The notes beneath the pieces are model-generated. The model did not search any database, was not told the DNA's origin, and saw nothing but the letters and a program-made list of their open reading frames with translations. Positions 13,218 to 20,390 of a DNA stretch of 20,390 nt are shown here, piece after piece. The position numbers and the translations under genes were made by a program. The stretch spans positions 1 to 20,390 of the forward strand of contig CAZMDA010000067.1 of the NCBI GenBank assembly GCA_964564865.1. Reading direction: 5' to 3'. The DNA is from RBG-16-66-20 sp964564865 (lineage in GTDB: Bacteria > Pseudomonadota > Gammaproteobacteria > Burkholderiales > SG8-39). Each line of letters opens with the position of its first letter. The first letter of the stretch is position 1.

Positions 13218-16200
13218 AGCTGAGCGCGCGCCGGCAGAGCATCCGCACGCAGCTGCTGTGGTCGGTGGCGGGCATCGTGCTGCTCACCGTCCTCGCCTTC
13301 GTCGGCGCGACCTACCGCATGATCGTGCTGCCGGCGGAGGACGAGCTCGCGGCCAACGACATGCGCATCGCCTCCACCAGCGCGAGCGAGCAGATCCGCG
13401 CCCTGGTGCGCGCGGTGGAGAACATCGCCCGCAACGGCCGCGCCTGGGGCTCCAACGGGATGCTGACGCTGAACGACCCGGACGCGCTCAACCGCATCCT
13501 GATCCCGGTCCTCGCCAGCCGCGCGGAAATCACCTCGGTGCTGTTCGCGCGCGAGGACGGGCGCGAGATCCTGCTGCTCAAGACCGACCAGGGCTGGAGC
13601 AACCGCCTGACCGACGCCGCGCTGAACCCGAAGCAGCAGCAGTGGATCCTGCGCAACGCCGAGGGCAGCTACGTGTCCGAGGAATGGCGCGCGCGCGACT
13701 ACGACCCGCGCCAGCGGCCCTGGTACCAGGGCGCGATGGCGCTCGCCGACGAAACCCGGATCCACTGGACCGAGCCCTACCAGTTCTTCACCACCAAGGA
13801 CCTGGGCATCACCGCCTCGATGCGCTGGACCGACCGCAACACCGGCAAGCGCCACGTCATCGCCTTCGACGTCATGCTGCGCGACCTGTCCAGGCTCAGC
13901 GCCTCCATCGGCGTGGGCGAGGTCGGCCGCCTCGCGATCCTGTCCGACGACGGGCGCCTGATCGGCGTGCCGCGGCACCCGGACATCACCGACGAGGCGG
14001 CGGTGAAGGCGCGCCTGCTGCAGGCGCCCGCCGGGGCCGGCCTGCCGCTGCTCGAGCGCGCCTGGAAGCATTGGGATGGCGCCGGACGGCCGATGCTGCA
14101 GCCGCAGCACCTCGAGGGCGAGGGCAACTGGCTGGCGCTGTTCGACGCCGTGCAGCTGGGCGAGCGGCGCTTCGTCGTGGCCGCGCTCGCCCCGCGCAGC
14201 GACTTCGCGCTGGGCGAGATGTGGCACGTCGGCGCCGTCGCGGCCATCCTCCTCGCCGCCTTCCTCACCGCGATGCTGCTCGCGCGCGTCGCCGCGCGGC
14301 GCTTCGCCGACCCGATCGTCCAGCTCGCCACCGAAGCCGAGCGCATCGGCAACCTGGACCTGGAGCGCCCGATCGCGGTGCGCGCGCGCTCGCGCGAGAT
14401 GCGGATGCTGGTGGCCTCGCAGGAGCGGATGCGCCAGGCGCTGCTGGGCGCCACGCGCGACCTCGAGGCGAAGGTGGATGCGCGCACCCGGGAGCTCGCC
14501 GAGCGCGAGACCTTCACGCGCACGCTGTTCGACTCCAGCCCGGCGGGCCTGGTCCTCACCACCGAAGCGGGGGAGATCCGGCACGTGAGCGCGCACTGGA
14601 CCCGGATCACCGGCTGGTCCGAGGAGGAGGCGCGCGCCATACCGGCCGCGGATCTCTACGTGGATCCCGCCGAGCGCGCGGGGTTCCTCGAGCGCATGAC
14701 GCGCAACGGGCGGGTGCGCAACTTCGAGGCGCGCTTCCGGCGCAAGACGGGCAGGGATTTCTGGGGCCTGATCAACGCCACCTACATCGACCTGGGCGGC
14801 GAGCGCCTGATCGCCTCCTGGTTCCTGGTGGTGGACGAGCAGCACGAGGCCGCCGAGCGCATCCGCGTCCTCGCCGAGGAGCAGGAGCTGGTGCTCGGCA
14901 ACATCCAGGTCGGCGTGCTGTTCACCGGCGAGAGCCGCATGCTGCGCGCCAACCCGAAGTTCGCCGAGCTGTTCGGCTACGACACGCCCGGCGAGATGGT
15001 GGGCCGGGACAGCCGCATCCTGTTCGCCAGCGACGAGGAGTTCAGGCGCTTCGGCGCCGCCGCGGCGCCGGTGCTCGCCGCCGGCAAGGCGCTGGACATC
15101 GAGTGGCAGGCGAAGCGCCGCGACGGCTCCACCTTCCTCGGCCACACCATCGCGCGCTCCATCGAGGCGCCGGGCTACCGCTACGCCACGATCTGGATCA
15201 TCGAGGACGTGACCGAGCGCCGCGCCGCGGAGCGCGAGATCGCCGAGCTCACCGCCTTCCTGCAGTCGGTGATCGACCGCATCCCGAACGCGGTGTTCTA
15301 CAAGGGCCCCGACAGCCGGTTCCTCGGCTGCAACCAGGCCTACGAGGCGATGTTCGGCGTCACGCGCGCGAGCTTCGTCGGCAAGCGGGTGCTCGACCTC
15401 GCGTACCTGCCCGAGGCCGACCGCCGCGCCTACCAGGCCGAGGACGAGCGCGTCATCGCGGAGGGCTCGACCGTCAGCCGCGAGATGCAGATCCCCTTCG
15501 CCGACGGCCGCCCGCACCACACCATCTACTCGGTCAGCGGATTCCGCAACGCCGACGGCTCGCCGGGCGGGCTGGTCGGCGTCATCGTCGATGTCGAGCC
15601 GCTGCACCAGGCGCAGGCGGCGCTGGCGGCGGCCAACGAGGAGCAGCGCGCCATCTTCGAGTCCGCCACCTCGGGCATCGTGCACATCCGCGACCGCGTC
15701 ATGATCCGCTGCAACCGCAAGCTGGAGGAGATCTTCGGCTACGGCCCCGGCGAGATGACCGGCCGGCCGACGCGCGTCTGGTACGCGAGCGAGGCCGACC
15801 ATGCCGCCGGCGGCGGCCCGGTGCTGGCGCAGATCGCGCGCGGCGAGACGCACAGCCGCGAGCAGGAGCTCGTGCGCAAGGACGGCAGCCGCTTCTGGTG
15901 CCGCATCACCGGCCGCGCCGTGGACCCGGCCGATCCCGCCAAGGGCAGCGTCTGGATGCTCGACGACGTCACCATGGAGCGCGCCATGGACGAGGCGCTG
16001 CGCGACGCCAAGCGCATCGCCGAGGAGGCGACGCAGGCGAAGTCCATGTTCCTCGCCAACATGAGCCACGAGATCCGCACGCCGATGAACGCCATCATCG
16101 GCATGTCGCACCTGGCGCTGAAGACCGAGCTGACGCCGAAGCAGCGCGACTACGTCTCCAAGATCCACAATGCCGGCACCTCGCTGCTGGGGATCATCAA

Positions 16201-18196
16201 CGACATCCTGGACTTCTCCAAGGTGGAGGCCGGCAAGCTCGACATCGAGCACGTGCCCTTCCGCCTGGACGACGTGCTGGACAACGTCTCGTCGCTGGTG
16301 GCGCAGAAGGCCTTCGACAAGGGCCTGGAGCTGCTGTTCGACGTCGCCCCGGACCTGCCGCAGGCGCTGGTGGGCGACCCCCTGCGCCTGGGGCAGGTCC
16401 TCACCAACCTGGTGAGCAACGCGGTGAAGTTCACCGAGCGCGGCCAGATCGCCGTCACGCTGCGCGCCGCCGAGCGTACCGGCGAGCGGGTGATGCTGCG
16501 CGCGGAGGTGCGCGACACCGGCATCGGCATGACCCCGGAGCAGTGCGCGAAGCTGTTCCAGGCCTTCACCCAGGCCGACGGCTCGACCACGCGCAAGTAC
16601 GGCGGCACCGGGCTGGGGCTCACCATCTCGCGGCGGCTGGTGGAGTTGATGGGCGGCAGCATCCACGCCGAATCGGCGCCCGGCGAGGGCAGCGCGTTCA
16701 TCTTCACCGCCTGGTTCGACGTCGGCGACGCCGCGGACCTGCGCCGGCGGCTGCTGCCCGAGGCGTTCAACGGCATGCGCGTGCTGGTCGCGGACGACAA
16801 CGCCGCCGCGCGCGAGATCCTGGGCGAGCAGCTGCGCGGCCTGGGCTTCTCCGCGAGCGCGGTGGCCTCCGGCGCCGACGCGGTGGAGGCGGTGCAACAG
16901 GCCGCCGGCGACCACCCCTTCGACGTGGTGTTCGTGGACTGGAAGATGCCCGGCATGGACGGCATCGAGACCGCGCGCCGCCTGCGTTCCCTGCCCAAGC
17001 CGCCGCGCGTCGCGATGGCGACCGCCTTCGGCCACGAGGAGGCGCGCGCCCTGGCCGAAGCCGCGGGCATCGAGGCGTTCCTGGTCAAGCCGGTGAGCCA
17101 GTCCTCCCTGGTGGACGCGCTGGTGGGCCTGTTCTCCGAGGGCGCCGGCGCCGCGGCCCGCGCCGCGGGCGCCGCGCAGGCCGGCCCGCGCCTGGACGGC
17201 GTCCGCCTGCTGCTGGCCGAGGACAACGAGATCAACCAGCAGATCGCGGTGGAGCTGCTGGAGGGGGCCGGGGCCGAGGTGGTGGTGGCGGGCAATGGCC
17301 GCGAGGCGCTCGAGCAGGTCCTCGGCGCCGCGCCGGAGGCCTGGAGCGCGGTGCTGATGGACCTGCAGATGCCGGAGATGGACGGCATCGAGGCGACGAA
17401 GCGGATCCGCGCCGACGCGCGCTATGCGACGCTGCCCATCATCGCCATGACCGCGCACGCGATGGTCGAGGAACGCGAGCGCTGCCTCGCCGCGGGCATG
17501 GCCGACCACATCGCCAAGCCGATCGATCCGCACGCCATGTTCCAGACCCTGGCGCGCTGGGCGCGGCCGGTGGCCGCCGCGGCCGCCCGGCCGCGCACCC
17601 TCGCCCCGGGCGAGGCGGCGCTGCCCGACATCGCCGGGCTGGACGCCGCGGCGGGCCTGAAGCGGGTGGCCGGCAACCGCCGGCTGTACCTGTCGCTGCT
17701 GCGCCAGTTCGCCGACAAGCAGGCCGATGCCGGCCAGCGCCTTGCCGCGGCCCTGAAGGCCAGGGACCGGGCGCTTGCCGAGCGCATCGCGCACACCATC
17801 AAGGGCGTCGCCGGCAGCATCGGCTTTGCCGCGCTGCAGGACGCCAGCGCGGCGCTGGAGGACGCGCTGCGGTCGAACAGGAAGGTCAAGTCCGCGGCCA
17901 CCGTGTTCGAGGCGGAGCTCGCGCGCACCATCGCGGTGCTCAAGGATGCGCTCGGTGAGGCCGCGGCCGATGAAACCGCCGACGCTGGTCCGGCGCAAGA
18001 GCCAGGCCCCCATGTCGCCCGGATGACGGCCCTGCTCCAGGCGAGCGACGGCGAGGCGGTGGAGTACCTGCACCAGCACGCGCCCGCCCTCAGGGGCGCC
18101 TTCCCGGCCGGCGGGTTCCCGGAGTTCCAGCGCGCGGTGCTGGAGTTCGACTTCGACCAGGCGCTGACGCGGCTGCGGCGCGCGCCCGCACCGTGA
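13214..18196 (+). CDS. Hybrid sensor histidine kinase (dCache-HAMP-PAS x4-HisKA-HATPase-REC-REC-HPt), 1660 aa
   Basis: A complete multistep phosphorelay in one protein. TM1 is about 14-38 and TM2 about 336-360, enclosing a periplasmic dCache domain. HAMP follows to about 412, then four PAS domains (about 432-545, 555-670, 683-795, 809-920). HisKA has His952 in MSHEIRTPMN, and the ATPase has an N-box LTNLVSNAVKFTE, G1 DTGIGM and G2 GGTGLGLTI. REC1 carries Asp1242 (FVDWKMPGMDG), REC2 Asp1383 (LMDLQMPEMDG), and HPt His1527 (AHTIKGVAGS). All phosphorelay residues are intact. A tail after the HPt (about 1580-1660) has the ASDGEAVEYL...FDFDQAL pattern. In the dCache domain Y163, R168, W170, Y171 and D219 fit the YxxxxRxWY ligand motif. 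Its start overlaps the threonine ammonia-lyase stop; an HD-GYP regulator gene follows 86 bp downstream. The final phospho-acceptor protein is unknown. Confidence 0.95.
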   Translation: MKLSARRQSIRTQLLWSVAGIVLLTVLAFVGATYRMIVLPAEDELAANDMRIASTSASEQIRALVRAVENIARNGRAWGSNGMLTLNDPDALNRILIPVLASRAEITSVLFAREDGREILLLKTDQGWSNRLTDAALNPKQQQWILRNAEGSYVSEEWRARDYDPRQRPWYQGAMALADETRIHWTEPYQFFTTKDLGITASMRWTDRNTGKRHVIAFDVMLRDLSRLSASIGVGEVGRLAILSDDGRLIGVPRHPDITDEAAVKARLLQAPAGAGLPLLERAWKHWDGAGRPMLQPQHLEGEGNWLALFDAVQLGERRFVVAALAPRSDFALGEMWHVGAVAAILLAAFLTAMLLARVAARRFADPIVQLATEAERIGNLDLERPIAVRARSREMRMLVASQERMRQALLGATRDLEAKVDARTRELAERETFTRTLFDSSPAGLVLTTEAGEIRHVSAHWTRITGWSEEEARAIPAADLYVDPAERAGFLERMTRNGRVRNFEARFRRKTGRDFWGLINATYIDLGGERLIASWFLVVDEQHEAAERIRVLAEEQELVLGNIQVGVLFTGESRMLRANPKFAELFGYDTPGEMVGRDSRILFASDEEFRRFGAAAAPVLAAGKALDIEWQAKRRDGSTFLGHTIARSIEAPGYRYATIWIIEDVTERRAAEREIAELTAFLQSVIDRIPNAVFYKGPDSRFLGCNQAYEAMFGVTRASFVGKRVLDLAYLPEADRRAYQAEDERVIAEGSTVSREMQIPFADGRPHHTIYSVSGFRNADGSPGGLVGVIVDVEPLHQAQAALAAANEEQRAIFESATSGIVHIRDRVMIRCNRKLEEIFGYGPGEMTGRPTRVWYASEADHAAGGGPVLAQIARGETHSREQELVRKDGSRFWCRITGRAVDPADPAKGSVWMLDDVTMERAMDEALRDAKRIAEEATQAKSMFLANMSHEIRTPMNAIIGMSHLALKTELTPKQRDYVSKIHNAGTSLLGIINDILDFSKVEAGKLDIEHVPFRLDDVLDNVSSLVAQKAFDKGLELLFDVAPDLPQALVGDPLRLGQVLTNLVSNAVKFTERGQIAVTLRAAERTGERVMLRAEVRDTGIGMTPEQCAKLFQAFTQADGSTTRKYGGTGLGLTISRRLVELMGGSIHAESAPGEGSAFIFTAWFDVGDAADLRRRLLPEAFNGMRVLVADDNAAAREILGEQLRGLGFSASAVASGADAVEAVQQAAGDHPFDVVFVDWKMPGMDGIETARRLRSLPKPPRVAMATAFGHEEARALAEAAGIEAFLVKPVSQSSLVDALVGLFSEGAGAAARAAGAAQAGPRLDGVRLLLAEDNEINQQIAVELLEGAGAEVVVAGNGREALEQVLGAAPEAWSAVLMDLQMPEMDGIEATKRIRADARYATLPIIAMTAHAMVEERERCLAAGMADHIAKPIDPHAMFQTLARWARPVAAAAARPRTLAPGEAALPDIAGLDAAAGLKRVAGNRRLYLSLLRQFADKQADAGQRLAAALKARDRALAERIAHTIKGVAGSIGFAALQDASAALEDALRSNRKVKSAATVFEAELARTIAVLKDALGEAAADETADAGPAQEPGPHVARMTALLQASDGEAVEYLHQHAPALRGAFPAGGFPEFQRAVLEFDFDQALTRLRRAPAP

Positions 18197-18209
18197 GCGG
18201 GTGGTGAAA

Positions 18210-18227
18210 TGTAGGGTTTTCCCTACA
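18210..18227 (+). promoter_or_regulatory. Palindromic operator-like element, copy 2 (upstream of HD-GYP gene)
   Basis: TGTAGGGTTTTCCCTACA is a dyad with 7-base arms TGTAGGG/CCCTACA around TTTT, in the 86-bp gap between the hybrid kinase and HD-GYP genes. It lies 55-56 bp before the HD-GYP ATG. It matches copy 1 at 16 of 17 positions and has the same orientation relative to its downstream signalling gene. No T-run follows the dyad, which argues against a terminator. No strong -10 box was found downstream. Confidence 0.65.
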
Positions 18228-18282
18228 ACCGGATCCTCCCCGAACCGCCGAATCTCTGTCATCCTGACCGGGAACTGCCGCC

Positions 18283-19443
18283 ATGGACCAGCCTGCCGAC
18301 TTCGCCAACCGCCGCACCGTGATGATCGTGGACGACACGCCCGAGAACATCACGCTCATGAACGGGCTGCTGAAGGACTTCTACCGCACCCGCATCGCCA
18401 CCGGCGGCGAGCGCGCCCTGAAGACCGTGCTGGTGGAGCCCCTGCCCGACCTGATCCTGCTCGACATCATGATGCCGGACATGGACGGCTACGAGGTGTG
18501 CCGGCGCCTGAAGGCGGACGCGCGCACCGCCGACATCCCGGTGGTGTTCCTCACCGCCAAGACGGAAGTCGAGGACGAGCAGCGCGGCTTCGACGCCGGC
18601 GCGGTGGACTACATCACCAAGCCGATCTCGCCGCCCATCGTGCTGGCGCGGGTGAAGACGCAGCTCGCGCTCAAGGCCGCGGCGGATTTCCTGCGCGACC
18701 AGAACGCGTACCTCGAGACCGAGGTGCAGAAGCGCACGCACGAGGTGCAGATGGTGCAGGACGTGACCATCATGGCGATGGCATCCCTCGCCGAGACGCG
18801 CGACAACGAGACCGGCAACCACATCCGCCGCACGCAGAACTACGTGCGCGCGCTGGCGCAGAAGCTGCAGCCGCTGCCGAAGTTCGCGCCGGCGCTGGAC
18901 GACGCCACCGTCGAGATGCTGTACAAGTCCGCGCCGCTGCACGACATCGGCAAGGTGGGCATCCCGGACGCGATCCTGCTCAAGCCCGGCAAGCTCACGC
19001 CCGAGGAGTTCGAGGTGATGAAGTCCCACACCACCATGGGGCGCGACGCCATCATCGCGGCGGAGAACCTGATCGAGGCACCGAGCACGTTCCTGCGCAC
19101 CGCGCGCGAGATCGCCTACTCGCACCAGGAGAAGTGGGACGGCACCGGCTACCCCGACGGGCTGAAGGGCGAGGCGATCCCGCTCTCGGCGCGCCTGATG
19201 GCGGTGGCCGACGTCTACGATGCGCTGATCTCCCGACGCGTGTACAAGCCGCCGTTCACGCATGAAAAGGCGGTGCAGATCATCGCCGAGGGCCGCGGCA
19301 CGCACTTCGACCCGGACCTGGTGGATGCCTTCCTGCAGGTCGCGGAGGAGTTCAGGCGCATCGCCGAGACCTACGCCGACAGCGAGGAGGCGGTGCTCGC
19401 CAAGGCGAAGCAGCGCGGCGACCTGGCGGGGATTCCAGGTTGA
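18283..19443 (+). CDS. Response regulator with HD-GYP domain (RpfG-like cyclic-di-GMP phosphodiesterase)
   Basis: A 386-residue protein. The receiver domain (about 12-128) has the acidic pair IVDDTPEN, phospho-acceptor Asp61 (LLDIMMPDMDG), Thr91 and Lys113 (ITKPIS). A helical linker spans about 130-160. The HD-GYP domain (about 165-365) has His180 (TGNHIRRT), the HD pair His220-Asp221 (APLHDIGKVGIPD), His249, His281 and the GYP signature DGTGYPDGLKG at 286-296. All metal-binding positions appear intact, so hydrolysis of cyclic-di-GMP to GMP is likely, controlled by phosphorylation. The adjacent hybrid kinase with its HPt domain is the natural candidate donor. It has its own upstream palindrome and is followed after 43 bp by another signalling gene on the same strand. 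No strong ribosome binding site is seen. Confidence 0.94.
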   Translation: MDQPADFANRRTVMIVDDTPENITLMNGLLKDFYRTRIATGGERALKTVLVEPLPDLILLDIMMPDMDGYEVCRRLKADARTADIPVVFLTAKTEVEDEQRGFDAGAVDYITKPISPPIVLARVKTQLALKAAADFLRDQNAYLETEVQKRTHEVQMVQDVTIMAMASLAETRDNETGNHIRRTQNYVRALAQKLQPLPKFAPALDDATVEMLYKSAPLHDIGKVGIPDAILLKPGKLTPEEFEVMKSHTTMGRDAIIAAENLIEAPSTFLRTAREIAYSHQEKWDGTGYPDGLKGEAIPLSARLMAVADVYDALISRRVYKPPFTHEKAVQIIAEGRGTHFDPDLVDAFLQVAEEFRRIAETYADSEEAVLAKAKQRGDLAGIPG

Positions 19444-19453
19444 CCTGAATCAA
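19440..19453 (+). promoter_or_regulatory. FNR/ANR-like box TTGAC-CTGA-ATCAA
   Basis: The 14-bp site matches the FNR/ANR consensus TTGAT-N4-ATCAA at nine of ten specified positions, with the correct 4-base spacer. It overlaps the HD-GYP stop codon and its centre is about 41 bp before the ATG of the next gene. Such an AT-specified motif is uncommon by chance in this GC-rich DNA. It suggests control by oxygen or nitric oxide through a CRP/FNR-family protein. No -10 box at class II spacing is evident unless the transcript starts at the ATG. Confidence 0.55.
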
Positions 19454-19486
19454 GCGCGCCGGGGCCGCCCGTGCGAGCATGCCAGC

Positions 19487-20390
19487 ATGCCGTATTTCAG
19501 CCCTGCGCTGACCACCCTCATCTACGCTGCGGTAGGCGTGGCATGGATCCTCGCCTCCAGCCTGCTGCTCGCGCAAGTGGTCGACGACCCGGCCCGGCTG
19601 GCAAGCCTGGAGCTTGCCAAGGGGCTCGCGTTCGTCGCGGTCACCAGCGCCGTGCTGTTCCTGCTGCTGCGCGCCAGGCGGCGCGAGGCCCAGGATGCGC
19701 TGCGCGCCTCGCACGCGCTGCTGCAGAACACCGAGCGGCTGGTCGGCATCGGCGGCTGGACCATCGACTTGCGCAACGAGGCGATCCTGTGGTCGGACGA
19801 AACCTACCGCATCTGCGGCCTGGAGCCCGGCAGCCACGTGCAGCGCAGCGATTTCCTCGACCTCGTGCACCCGGCGGACCGGCCGGGGGTGGACGCGGCG
19901 CTCGCCTCCGCGCTGGCCGGCGGCCAGCCGGGTCCGCTCGAGATCCGCATCGTGCGGCGCGACGGCGCGACGCGCGTGTGCCGGGTGCACGGCGAACTGG
20001 CGCGCGGCGCGGACGGGCGCCCCGCGCGGCTGAGCGGGATGCTGCATGACATCACGCAGATCAAGGCCGCCGAATCGCGCATCCTGCAGCTGAACCGGCT
20101 GTACGCGACCCTCAGCCGCTGCAACGTGGCGATGGTCCGCAGCCGCGACGAGCAGGAGATGTTCGACGAGGTCTGCCGGGCCGTCGTGCAGTCCGGCGGC
20201 ATGGCGCTCGCCTGGGTGGGACTGGTGGACCCGGGCACCCGCGAGGTGCGCGTCGCCGCCCGCTACGGCGCCAGCGACGCCAACCTGCGCTACCTCGACG
20301 GCATCCGCATCTCGGTGGACGCCGACCTGCCGCATGGCCGCGGGCCGACCGGGACCGCGATCCGCGAGGGCGCGCCCTTCTGGTGCCAGG
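19487..20390 (+). CDS. Membrane PAS-GAF signalling protein, N-terminal part, cut by window edge
   Basis: The frame from ATG 19487 stays open to the window end (301 codons). The N-terminus holds two hydrophobic segments (about 10-31, LIYAAVGVAWILASSLLLAQ, and 45-62) joined by a short loop with LASLELAKGLAFV. This arrangement is common at the front of PAS-containing diguanylate cyclases, phosphodiesterases and kinases. A PAS domain follows at about 82-195 (GIGGWTIDLRNEAILWSDET, then FLDLVHPADRPGVDAAL and LSGMLHDITQIKAAE). A GAF domain begins near 210 (VCRAVVQSGGMALAWVGLVD, then GPTGTAIREGAPFWCQ at the edge). The output domain is outside the window, so whether it is a GGDEF/EAL protein or a histidine kinase is open. 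An FNR-like box lies 33 bp upstream. An ATG at 19479 is out of frame and soon stops. Confidence 0.8.
   Translation, partial: MPYFSPALTTLIYAAVGVAWILASSLLLAQVVDDPARLASLELAKGLAFVAVTSAVLFLLLRARRREAQDALRASHALLQNTERLVGIGGWTIDLRNEAILWSDETYRICGLEPGSHVQRSDFLDLVHPADRPGVDAALASALAGGQPGPLEIRIVRRDGATRVCRVHGELARGADGRPARLSGMLHDITQIKAAESRILQLNRLYATLSRCNVAMVRSRDEQEMFDEVCRAVVQSGGMALAWVGLVDPGTREVRVAARYGASDANLRYLDGIRISVDADLPHGRGPTGTAIREGAPFWCQ

Noticed and set aside
12617..18262. A very long minus-strand open frame (about 1880 codons) opposite the hybrid kinase, and similar long frames elsewhere such as 8511-12014 on the plus strand
   Set aside because: They lie antisense to genes with clear domain structure and are rich in Arg, Ala, Gly, His and Gln in low-complexity runs. 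That is the expected effect of GC-rich codons read in the wrong frame.
19436..19447. Dyad CAGGT-TG-ACCTG at the HD-GYP stop codon
   Set aside because: It overlaps the FNR-like box and has short arms; the FNR match explains the symmetry better, so it is not listed separately.

Overview
The window looks like an ordinary chromosomal segment of a very GC-rich (roughly 70% by eye) proteobacterium. The protein families, the tRNA-Glu/tRNA-Ala/gltX neighbourhood and the FNR-like box fit a betaproteobacterium, probably Burkholderiales; this is inference, since there is no rRNA to confirm it. I see no insertion sequence, prophage, CRISPR array or transposon end. Gene density is high, and many junctions are 4-bp ATGA overlaps or tail-to-tail stops a few bases apart.

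Left part (1-4844): the 5' end of a MASE2 membrane sensor protein (probably a diguanylate cyclase), minus strand; a divergent transaldolase gene overlapping an enoyl-CoA hydratase gene; then a minus-strand block of gltX, a small exported DUF3617 protein, tRNA-Ala(GGC), tRNA-Glu(TTC) and another exported protein. A strong extended -10 precedes the tRNA pair.

Middle (4845-8423): a group A FAD monooxygenase with a C-terminal DUF2783-like extension starts 18 bp from gltX on the other strand. It meets, tail to tail, a two-gene operon for a thiolase-fold protein and its OB-fold/zinc-ribbon (DUF35) partner. The thiolase-fold protein lacks both usual cysteines, so a retro-aldolase or other non-thiolase reaction is possible. 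A tRNA-Val(CAC) gene follows.

Right part (8442-20390) is dominated by signalling. It holds a dCache-GAF histidine kinase; a PhzS-like FAD monooxygenase that probably uses a TTG start; a threonine ammonia-lyase whose stop overlaps the start of a 1660-residue hybrid kinase (dCache-HAMP-4xPAS-HisKA-HATPase-REC-REC-HPt); a REC-HD-GYP c-di-GMP phosphodiesterase; and the start of a TM-PAS-GAF protein that runs off the window. The histidine kinase and HD-GYP genes each carry, about 40-55 bp upstream and in the same orientation, a nearly identical 17-bp palindrome (TGTAGGG-N4-CCCTAC). This suggests one unseen regulator controls both. A near-consensus FNR/ANR box precedes the last gene. The best candidate for an undescribed system is this cluster: an amino-acid deaminase coupled to a giant sensor kinase, an HD-GYP output protein and a shared palindromic operator.
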